Shown one piece after another: positions 30,868 to 38,714 of a DNA stretch of 38,714 bases. Under the pieces are notes generated by a model. That model had not been told where the DNA came from. It did not search any database and was given only the letters and a program-made list of their open reading frames with translations. Within the stretch, counting starts at the first letter, position 1, and the number at the start of each line of letters is the position of its first letter. The DNA lies in assembly GCF_000485595.1 (NCBI RefSeq), contig NW_014578605.1, positions 1-38,714 of the forward strand, written 5' to 3'. The stretch comes from Priapulus caudatus. Its lineage: Eukaryota; Priapulida; Priapulimorpha; Priapulimorphida; Priapulidae. Made by a program: the position numbers and the translations under genes.

Positions 30868-31800
30868 ATGAAACCCGCATTCAGGACAAAAGCTGATGGC
30901 AGCATTCACCTTGGCAACTCGCCTATGTCGTACGAGGTTGCGAAGGCAAATCGGAAGCGTGGCTGGGTTAAGGCGGCCCCTCCTAGTGAGGTGAAATCCT
31001 GCGCACGGCAAGCTGTATTGGGCATGGGAGGCGACCCCAATAATGAAGCCCATATTCTTGGACAGCACACAATGCAGATTGGGATATGTAGAGGCCAAAC
31101 GTTCAAATGGATTGTGGAGAATGCCATGGGGTATGCTGGGTGGTTATAGTTGTGTGCATGCGGAAGGACAATGCAACAACTGACCCTCGCTACCTGAACA
31201 AGGTGGCCTTTAAGTGGTACGTGGAGATGTTTCCACAGGGGAGAGAGGCCATCAAATTGAAAGACATCTAGACACAGGCAAAGTCAGGTAACGTACCTGG
31301 GGTAACAACGCGCCGTCAACTCACCCCTCATGCACTGACAGCCAAGGTGCAAAAGATGTTGTCTCCGGTGAAGGTGCAACCAGGTAATATAGCATTGTAG
31401 CATTTACGTATGCATATATTGTTGTACATAGTAAATACTTGTAAATAGCCATGAGCTCGATGAACAGAGCCATGGCTTTGATCAGATAAAAGATGAGCTT
31501 GCTTTTTCAAATAGTAATGATGCTACTTGATTGCATTTTAGTCATTATCAGCTTAATTACATTCATTGAATGTATATGAAAATCAGTGCTTTGCCAGTAT
31601 TTCTATCAAAACTTCAGCCCTATCCACATAAGCTAATTCTGTTTGTCTGTACATTGCTGCTGGAACGGTAATGATTATATATTAAAATATAATTACATAT
31701 CCTACCGAGTTGTGTTATCAATTAAACCAAGTGATTATCTCTGTTGTAGGTATGATGTCTGACCGGCACCTTTTAGAAGCGGTGGAGTAATTAGAGTCTC
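30868..31800 (+). pseudogene. Decayed multi-exon gene copy, family not named
   Basis: Plus-strand coding similarity runs from 30868. MSYEVAKANRKRGW, ILGQHTMQIG and GQTFKWIVENAMGYAGWL read in one frame to a TAG at 31147-31149. The sense then continues in another frame with VVCMRKDNATTD, VAFKWYVEMFPQGREA and LKLKD-like residues to a TAG at about 31269, and beyond to a possible donor (cag|gtaata, 31381). A pyrimidine-rich acceptor near 31749 precedes MMSDRHLLEAVE and a third stop. An acceptor (tattgcag) sits just before the first ATG. The word order resembles uncharacterised proteins repeated in fish and invertebrate genomes with a GQ-M-G-KGQ-FKWLLEN-GYA core; I recall the pattern but cannot name a function. 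One frameshift and two or three stops indicate a dead copy unless the assembly is wrong. Confidence 0.5.
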
Positions 31801-31910
31801 AATCACGAGGCAAGTTCCTCCACAATAAGGCCACAATGTTCTCTCAGTAAGGCCTCAATGTACTCAACTCGATCAGTTGGTCAAATCATAACATAGTCGC
31901 GTCGGTTATT
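31801..31910. other. Short interval between the gene relic and the palindrome
   Basis: It contains two near-copies of CACAATRAGGCC/CTCAGTAAGGCCTCAATGT and may still belong to the decayed gene. Confidence 0.35.
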
Positions 31911-32012
31911 TACGATATGTATTAGGTTTATCGATTCTAAACAAGTCGAAAATTAAGAAATATTTCTTAATTTTTTACTTGTTTAGAATCGATAAACCTA
32001 ATACATCTCGTA
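31911..32012. repeat. 102-bp near-perfect palindrome
   Basis: The two 51-bp arms (31911-31961 and 31962-32012) are reverse complements with three mismatches and no spacer. The arms contain TTAGGTTTATCGATTCTAAA. No target duplication is evident outside. Confidence 0.9.
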
Positions 32013-32975
32013 GGTGTAAAATAAACCTGAAACTTTTACACAATTACATATAACATACATTTAACATGTTTTTTGTACACATAATTACATCTGGCACTGT
32101 ATCTGGGAGAAGAGTTGGACCGCTATCATTATAACTGTTCTGCATTTCTTTTGTATTATATCTCTTGTTCTCTTCATAATGTACCCTGTGTGTAAACTTA
32201 TCGGTTGGCTGACGTGCTGCATATGATTACCGTACGTACAACAAAAACCCCGTTCATTGGGTGGTTCCTAGGAGCATGAAAAGATACATTCCGAATGATG
32301 CTGAGCATCAAGCATACTCACGAGTTTTGTTGATGTTTAAAGTGCGATATAAATTCTATAGCTTTTGCATTGTGGATGTAAAATTTGTTGTATATTGTTA
32401 CGAATATTGTTACGAATACTATGTTGTTTGTTTAAATCTTATTGTGTGTAATGTTATTTACACGCGCGTTTTATACATATTTTTGAAAATAGTATAAAAT
32501 TAAATGTTCTTTCCTACACATATATAAATATAATCTTGTGTTTTTCTCACTACCAGCTCTATACTATAGCCACATTACATGGTACATTACATATTGTCTT
32601 CTCCTCGTATTATTAACCTGTGTGGTGTAACTACCCATGCATAGGCTCTGGGGGAAGATCCAGGTTCAACTCCTAGCAGAGGTAAAGCATATTTACTTTG
32701 AAAAGATAATACATTTCTGAATAATTATCTGATCTAAGATAACTTAATAATAAATTAACACTCAGTATACTAATTAAAATATTATATAGTGTTTACAATA
32801 TATACATAACCCTATCGTACCAACTCGTAGCACACAAAGTAATTACATGAACAGCGGCATGTTAAGGTTAACACTACAACTAAATTCAAAATTCCCGCTC
32901 CGCCACGTGGTTAGTAGGTTAATTAGCAAAGTTGGTAGGTGGACAGAGACTGATGGGTCCGCGGTCCTTAGCGCA
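32013..32975. other. AT-rich gene-free interval
   Basis: No recognised gene. GGTTCAACTCC at 32663-32673 resembles an RNA polymerase III B box, but no full tRNA or SINE structure could be built around it. Confidence 0.4.
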
Positions 32976-33293
32976 TCACATAGCAATTGGGTCTCTAAAT
33001 GTCACACAGCAATTGGGCCTCTAAATGTCACACAGCCATTGGACCTCTGAATGTCACACAGCCATTGGTCCTCTGAATGTCATACAGCCATTGGTCCTCT
33101 GAATGTCACACAGCCATTGGTCCTCTGAATGTCATACAGCCATTGGTCCTCTGAATGTCACACAGCCATTGGTCTTCTGAATGTCACACAGCCATTGGGC
33201 CTCTGAATGTCACACAGCCATTGGGCCTCTGAATGTCACACAGCCATTGGTCCTCTAAATGTCACACAGCCATTGGACCTCGGAATGTCACAC
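32976..33293. repeat. 26-bp minisatellite (TCACACAGCCATTGGTCCTC)n
   Basis: Twelve units of exactly 26 bp, varying at a few positions (CAC/CAT, GGT/GGG/GGA, CTG/CTA), then a partial unit. Units abut directly without spacers. Confidence 0.92.
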
Positions 33294-33530
33294 AAAGGTC
33301 CTCAGATACCTGTTTTTTAAAATAATTTTTTAAAGCCAAATACTTTCTTTCTAATTGTAATAGGAATATTCTGATGTTGGGTTTGGACAGTGGGAAGGCT
33401 GTTATGATAGGACCCTGCAACATAGTTCTGTATACATATTCTTTCATGTGGTCTTCGCTTCTCTCTTGAAATTTCATGGTTCTCACTTTACACCCGATGC
33501 CTGTATGTGTGTGTGTGTCACCTTTACTCT
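33294..33530. other. Short unique interval
   Basis: No gene recognised; a short (TG)n lies near 33503-33517. Confidence 0.4.
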
Positions 33531-33825
33531 CTCTTCTTGCATTCTCTCTCTCTCTCTTTACCATTCTCTCGCCCTCGCTCTCGTTCTCGCTCGCACCGTC
33601 TCTTCCTCATTCCCCATTTTACTTTCCTGCCTCCTACCTTTCTCTCCTTTGCTTTGCCCCTCTCCCTCGCTCCCCTTTGTCCGTTCGTCCGTTTGTCTGC
33701 GTGTCTGTGTGTCTATCTGTCTGTCTATATGTCTGTCTGTCTGTTCGTCTGTCTGTCGGCGTGTCTCTTTCGCTCACACTCTCTCTCTTACTCCCTCCCT
33801 CTCTTACTCTGTCTGACTCTCGCCA
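33531..33825. repeat. CT-rich polypyrimidine tract with a CTGT subrepeat
   Basis: CTCTCT runs with CTCGTTCTCGCTC interruptions, and a CTGTCTGT/CGTCTGTC block at 33690-33755. Overlapping Ser/Leu-rich frames are artefacts. Confidence 0.92.
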
Positions 33826-33959
33826 TGGGGCTGCGGGAATGCATCAATGATCGAAGTGCTGCTGCCCGTTTACAGACTAATACTGCTATAACTAGTGGGC
33901 GCCGCCGGACAACGCCCCCTGGCGGTGGCGACGGTTACTCGGTGACAATCTCCCGCACG

Positions 33960-34326
33960 ACCACGAGAAGCAAGAAAGCAAGAAAGCGAGCGAGCAAGAG
34001 AGGAAAAGATAGCGCGCGCGAGAGTGAGGGGGAGAGGGATGGAGAGAGATGGAGAGAGATGGAGAGAGAGAGAGAGAGCAGGAAAGAGAGAGGGGGATTC
34101 TAGAGAGAGCGAGAGTGAGAGAGTAAGCGGGAGGCGGAAAGCGAGAGAGAAATTGGGAGCGCTAGAGAGCGAGCGCGAGACAGACAGATAGACATAGAGG
34201 TGGGAGAAAGTGAGAGTGAGAATGCGAGCGAGAGGAAACAGAGAGAGAAAGAGAGAGCGAGCGAGAGAGAGAAAGAGAGAGCGAGCGAGAGAGAGAAAGA
34301 GAGAGAAAGAGAGAGAGAGCGCGCAC

Positions 34327-34369
<43 letters not shown>

Positions 34370-34370
34370 T
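33960..34370. repeat. GA-rich polypurine tract
   Basis: AAGCAAGAAAGCGAGCGAGC, GATGGAGAGA repeats and GAGAGA runs ending in a G run. It mirrors the CT tract at 33531-33825 across a core of about 135 bp. Confidence 0.92.
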
Positions 34371-34636
34371 AGAACAGAAAAGCGGGTTCGCATCAGCTGA
34401 TCCGTCAGTTAACCATTCATTTATGAATACATTAATATGAGCGTGTGAGATCCATGTGCACGGCTCCTGCGTAAGTTATTATATTCATCGTGGCTCGCGC
34501 CGGTCGGTCATGTAAACTCCGCGCGCTCCCGTATACCCTCTACTCCGTTAAATGTCACACAGTCAGAGAGGAAACACTAACAGCGTTTACACATGCATGG
34601 CAGCCTACTCGCGCTCGTGCTCATACTACGCTACGA

Positions 34637-36036
34637 GTCCAGCGGATAAGCACATGGATTGTGCACTTTTGGTAAGAATTGTGAAACTTTGCACATGCGT
34701 ACTACATGAGGTTCTAAAAAATTTCTGATATAGTGCCAAATGAACAGCGCCATTTGGTGGCGTACAGCGCCCCCTGGCGTGTTAACTGTTATTGCGTTAT
34801 AACACTCTTGGGGTTTTGGCTATATTTTCAATAAAACGCATCCAATTTATTCAAGAAATAGCTCAAATGATTCGTAGACATCTATACTAATATTCTAGAA
34901 GCAATTTATTGAGTGTATATATCTTTAAAACGGCATGTTCTCGCAGCAAAATGCATAGATATACCTACTGTGAGCTCGTCCATGTAAAAATTCACTACAA
35001 CTTATTTGTATTGCTACTTTCACAACATTTCTTCATCAAATCTATATGAAAGTTACGAATCTAGCATCACAGGATGTTTACAGTGTTTACACATCCGGTA
35101 CACAGCCGAGCGAACGTTGGGCTGCATTAACAGTTGTTTTCTGCGATAACACATGTTATACTTTATTGTTTGATGTTTACTCAGTACAAAATTGTAAAAT
35201 TTGTTTAAATCATGTTATCTACATTACTTTTACAATCAGGAGACAAATATATAGTTTTCGTTCCAGGAATTATTTGCGCTAGCGTAGGCCTACTGTTGGC
35301 TCTTCACGCCAAAACAACTTATGTGTATCTATACGCCGAAACAACGTCCGACGCTGTTTCGAGAATCCCAATGTTTGGAGCACATTTTTTGGCTCAATAA
35401 GAACATTTCGTGATGTTTGTATACTGCAAGTATGCTCACAGTAGGTGTATGTAGACGTTTTGTTGCGAGGTTTATCCACTTTAAGTTGTAATAAAATAAG
35501 GTTGAAACAATGAAATGGGTAAAAATAATGAAAACTTGAATATTAAATGACCGATATGTCACGTCATCATCATAATCATCGTCACTGCAGTCTTGTTAAC
35601 ATAGTGTATTTCCCTCTTAAATAAGGAACATTTTAACATATAGCATGCTCATGCAGACTAGATAAATTTTGATATATCGGGCATTTAATATACTAGTGGA
35701 AAGAAAATTTTCAATTTTTTTAATCATTTTATTGTTTCAACCTTATTTCATTACAACTTAAAGATAACCACATTCAATAAATTGTTTCTATAATATCAGT
35801 ATAGATATCTACGATCCTTTTGAGCTATTTCTTCAATAAACTGGATGAGTATTATTGATATTATAGTAAAAACACAGAAAGGTGTAAGAAAATACCCGTA
35901 AACCCGCCAGTGGCGCTGTTCAATTGACACTATATCAGAAAATCTTCAGGACCTATTGTTTTATGCGTGTGCAAAGTTTCACAATTCTAACTAAAAGTGC
36001 ACAATGTCCCGATGTTTATGTGCTTATCCGCTGGAC
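34637..36036. mobile_element. 1.4-kb inverted-repeat element, left arm interrupted
   Basis: The left end GTCCAGCGGATAAGCACAT (34637-34655) and its complement at 36018-36036 start long, diverged inverted arms. The right arm (about 35668-36036) pairs in order with two separate pieces on the left, 34637-34928 and 35481-35567, so the left arm is split by a 552-bp insertion. A loop of about 100 bp remains in the centre. There is no transposase frame and no clear target duplication. Confidence 0.75.
34929..35480. mobile_element. TTAA-flanked insertion within the 1.4-kb element
   Basis: TTAA sits directly at both edges (34925-34928, 35481-35484), while the corresponding point in the uninterrupted right arm has TTAA only once (35758-35761). 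Its ends are imperfect inverted repeats: CTCGCAGCAAAATG followed by TACCTACTGTGAGC on the left, and CTCGCAACAAAACG followed by CACCTACTGTGAGC on the right read on the minus strand. Short frames inside (35046-35282, 35212-35400) are unrecognised. Confidence 0.7.
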
Positions 36037-36290
36037 AATGCGACCAAGCGACGATAAAGCGACGAAATGTGCTGAACGGAGCTCTTGTATAGCTGCGACA
36101 CACTATGACTGAATACACAGCAGACAAAGTGTGATTGAATTCATTGAACTAATTTAATGGTAGCGCGGAGAGTATGAGTTGCTCTCCGTGTGTTCGCGTT
36201 GCCCACGTGTGTTTTTTCGGATGGGATATATGCGGCATACATGGCAGTTAATTCCTGGCCGGTTACGTTCATGCATGCCTGATGGTGCAC

Positions 36291-36291
<1 letters not shown>

Positions 36292-36340
<49 letters not shown>
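36292..36340. repeat. (CGTG)n microsatellite
   Basis: About twelve perfect tetramers of GTGC. Confidence 0.95.
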
Positions 36341-36409
36341 TCCATAGGTCGTTGAACTCTACGTCTATTTCTGTCTTTGTATCTATTTCTCTCACTCTCT
36401 CCATCCTTT

Positions 36410-36440
<31 letters not shown>

Positions 36441-36475
36441 ATCGCTCTCTCTCTCTATCTATATATTTCTTTCTC
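36410..36475. repeat. (CT)n microsatellite
   Basis: TCTCTC runs with TATC interruptions; a C-rich TCCCCCTCCCC patch follows at 36586-36648. Confidence 0.95.
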
Positions 36476-36835
36476 GTGCGCGCGCGTATTCTCGCGCCTT
36501 CCCGCGCGCTTTCACGCTCTGATCGATATCTTAGCGCCCGCTTGCCCCCTAGGTGTGTCAACATGCGCCTCCTTTTGCTCCCGTGCCCTCTCCCCCCTCC
36601 CCCTCCCCCCTCCCCTCCCCCTCTCCTCCCCCTCCCCCTCCCCGGGTTCCCACTACGGCGTTAATGCTTGCCGCTCTCTACGGCGCACGCACCGAGGCGA
36701 GATGCTGTCCACTGCCTGTGTGCGCCGGTCTCGCGCGCCTGCGTGCCTGCCCACCGCAAACACGAGAAAAAATCCCGCCGACACTAAATTGCTGTGAAAG
36801 GATGCGGCAGCAGCGATGGCATTGCAGTACTAGTA

Positions 36836-36837
<2 letters not shown>

Positions 36838-36896
<59 letters not shown>

Positions 36897-36920
36897 CGTG
36901 TGTGTGTATGTGTGTGCGAC
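36838..36920. repeat. (GT)n microsatellite
   Basis: A pure GT run followed by GCGCGCGCG and more GT. Confidence 0.95.
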
Positions 36921-37058
36921 ATGCAGCTGATGCGCTGCTCTCCCCGCGGAGTCGGTGCTTGGAAGCCATTATGTAGCCGTTAAAGCCGTCTGCTCGTCTC
37001 TTGTCTCATTGCCGTCACTTGTTTGTCTCTCGACGGCGTCTGCAGCTATTGCTGCTAT

Positions 37059-37200
37059 TGCTTCTTCTTCTCCTTCTTCGTCTTCTTCTTCTTCTTCTTC
37101 TTCTTCTTTTTCTTCTTCTTCTTCTTCTTCTTCTTCTTCGTCTTCTTCTTCTTCTTCTTCTTCTTCTTTTTCTTCTTCGTCGTTTTTTTTCTTCTTGTTT
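37059..37200. repeat. (CTT)n microsatellite with an internal duplication
   Basis: CTTCTT runs; a block of about 60 bp starting with CGTCTT at 37079 recurs at 37139. Ser, Leu, Phe and Glu homopolymer frames here are artefacts. Confidence 0.95.
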
Positions 37201-37387
37201 GGACCTTGCCGTCCTCGCCTCCTATATCTTTTTTCCTGTTCTTCTCTTTTTTCTTCTGCAGTGCGCAATCGTGGTAGTGGTGATGAGGGGAAATGCTACT
37301 ACCTCTTTTCCCCTCTTACTCTTCTTCTTCTTATTCCTCCTGCTCCTCCATCTTCTTCTTCCTCTTCTCATTCTCTTCTTCTTTGTC

Positions 37388-37389
<2 letters not shown>

Positions 37390-37441
<52 letters not shown>

Positions 37442-37443
37442 GT
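37390..37443. repeat. (CAT)n microsatellite
   Basis: About seventeen perfect ATC/CAT trinucleotides, within a wider CTT-rich region (37310-37550). Confidence 0.95.
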
Positions 37444-37559
37444 CATGATTTTCTACTTCTTTTTCTTTACATCGTCTATTTTCTTCTTCATCATCTTGTT
37501 TTTCTGCTTCTTCTGCTTCTTCTCCTTTTCTTTTTCTTTTTCTACTTATACTCATACAT

Positions 37560-38130
37560 CGTTGCAATCTTCTTCATTTTCTGCGGCTCCTGTTTTACTC
37601 TGTGGTAGCCGATAAGGTGCTACTGCCGTGCTAGTTGCCCACATTGTGCATTGGAAGCACAACCGCATCTTTGTCACCACTTCACCATGATTTCCCTCAC
37701 CGGTTTCCCTCTTCCCTCGCCCCTTTCCCGCCGCACGCGCCTTGCGTGCTATAGCGAGCGCCTGGAAGCAAGCCTACGCTGCTAACAGCCACATAGGCAC
37801 GGACAGGGATTATTAACAGAAAAAGCATCATGGAGGCATCGTTGCCGAAGAGTAGCAGTACAACGCGACTCGGGAGATGCCGCTACGAAGACGAAGCCTT
37901 CCGACTGCAGGGGTGCATGGGCTCGGCCGGGAAATCCCCAGACCGAGTGCTGACATTGGCTAGAGCCTCCGTGTTTTAGGTGTGCCCCAAGACGATGACG
38001 ACAGCAGCAGAGAGTGCATTCTACGTCGGTGGTCGCGTGACTGCTCAGCGTGTCGCCTACACGCGATGCCGGTGACTGTCCCGATGGGTGGCGAGGAGGG
38101 ATGGAGAGAGGACGCTGCATGCGAGAGGGG
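37560..38130. other. Gene-free interval
   Basis: No recognised gene. The minus-strand frame of 269 codons at 37782-38591 has its core in the adjacent trinucleotide repeat and no familiar domain. Confidence 0.4.
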
Positions 38131-38215
38131 ATGATGATGATGGCAATGATACTGTCGCTGCTGCTGTTGTTGCTGTTGCTGCTGATGCCTGATATTGATG
38201 ATGGTGATATTGCTG

Positions 38216-38259
<44 letters not shown>

Positions 38260-38295
38260 GTTGTTACTACTACTACTACTGCTGCTGCTGATAAT
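38130..38295. repeat. (CTG)n/(ACT)n/(GAT)n trinucleotide block
   Basis: Mixed trinucleotide runs: GATGATGATG, CTGCTG with GTTG, and TACTACTACTAC. They yield Ala, Ser, Leu, Gln and Val homopolymers in different frames. Confidence 0.92.
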
Positions 38296-38714
38296 CTTGA
38301 TAATGCGGCGGAGCAAGGGAGCAGAACAGAATGACGAAGGAAAAGAAAAAAAAGTGGGAAAGTATGGAGAAGGAGAACAGAGCGAGTCGGAGAAGGATGA
38401 AGCGGAGGAGGATACACGTGTCTCTGACGTCTCCGCCCGTCTGCTATTAACATGCAGACGAGGCGGGTAAGAGCATGCGCTCCGACCATGGCTATAATCC
38501 ACTGTGTTCTGTTTGTGCAAGGCAAACAGGCCGCCGCGCTTGCGTGCGCACGCGGGCGTTTAGGTGTAGAACAACAGTAGAGGGCGTCCATAGGCTGCAG
38601 GCCTGAATAAGCATCGAACAGAAATTAATTAAAAATACTCACACTGTAAACTGTTACTACACTTACAAAACATACACTTTATTCATGTTAAATAACTACA
38701 GATTCATGCTCTAT
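38296..38714. other. Gene-free end of the window
   Basis: An A/G-rich patch (38330-38410) is followed by unique sequence; the last ~100 bases are AT-rich. Nothing is recognised. Confidence 0.4.

Noticed and set aside
32640-32690. tRNA- or SINE-like B box (GGTTCAACTCC)
   Set aside because: I could not build an acceptor stem, a D arm or an A box at the right distance, and there is no poly(A) or simple-repeat tail.
32976-33293. Regular short repeats resembling a CRISPR array
   Set aside because: Units abut with no unique spacers and the genome is animal; this is a minisatellite.
36955-37615. Ser-, Leu- and Phe-rich frames of about 200 codons
   Set aside because: They are homopolymers from CTT and CAT microsatellites.
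37782-38591. 269-codon minus-strand frame
   Set aside because: Its centre is Ala/Val/Ser homopolymer from trinucleotide repeats, and the flanks match no family I know.

Overview
This is a gene-poor, repeat-dense stretch of an invertebrate animal nuclear genome. The evidence for this is a multi-exon MBD2/3 gene with GT-AG introns, an animal-type prefoldin subunit 4 gene, many non-autonomous DNA transposons with terminal inverted repeats, and very long microsatellites and minisatellites. A 10-base run of N at 16541-16550 marks an assembly gap inside a (GT)n tract. I cannot name the phylum from sequence alone. A single MBD2/3-type gene and the MITE-rich texture fit a (probably marine) invertebrate better than a vertebrate.

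Layout. At 1-1000 there is a 42-bp tandem repeat, AGTGAC-rich simple sequence and a 357-bp hAT-like MITE. At 1335-1757 (+) lies an intact PFDN4 in one coding exon. The interval 1760-5600 is filled with repeats: a ~145-bp tandem repeat, a 29-bp repeat, and a hAT-like element (3754-5575) that carries a second hAT-like element (4399-5275), which in turn is filled by a ~24-bp minisatellite. At 5924-11036 (+) is the MBD2/3 gene, six coding exons and 253 codons, assembled here from splice sites and homology. Its first intron holds a pogo-like element with a TA-flanked MITE nested inside it, and a separate TTAA-flanked foldback element. From 11.0 to 26.2 kb there are almost only satellites and microsatellites: a 99-bp higher-order repeat at 13.26 kb, a 60-bp satellite at 16.19 kb, a 12-bp array at 24.06 kb, and long GT, GA, CA and CT tracts. 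From 26.3 to 32.1 kb there are palindromes, a duplicated ~300-bp repeat of which one copy is interrupted by a MITE, small MITE relics, and a decayed gene copy at about 30868-31800. From 32.9 kb to the end there are a 26-bp satellite, mirrored CT/GA tracts, a 1.4-kb inverted-repeat element interrupted by a TTAA-flanked insertion, and further microsatellites.

The two real genes lie in the same orientation but are functionally unrelated: one is a cytosolic chaperone subunit, the other a nuclear methyl-CpG reader. I found no reverse transcriptase or transposase open reading frame, so every mobile element described appears non-autonomous. Most long open reading frames are by-products of tandem repeats whose period is a multiple of three or of stop-free dinucleotide tracts. 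I see no convincing new multi-gene system. The most informative features are the transposon nests, two of which carry their own internal empty-site control, the large palindromes, and the MBD2/3 gene with its binding residues intact.
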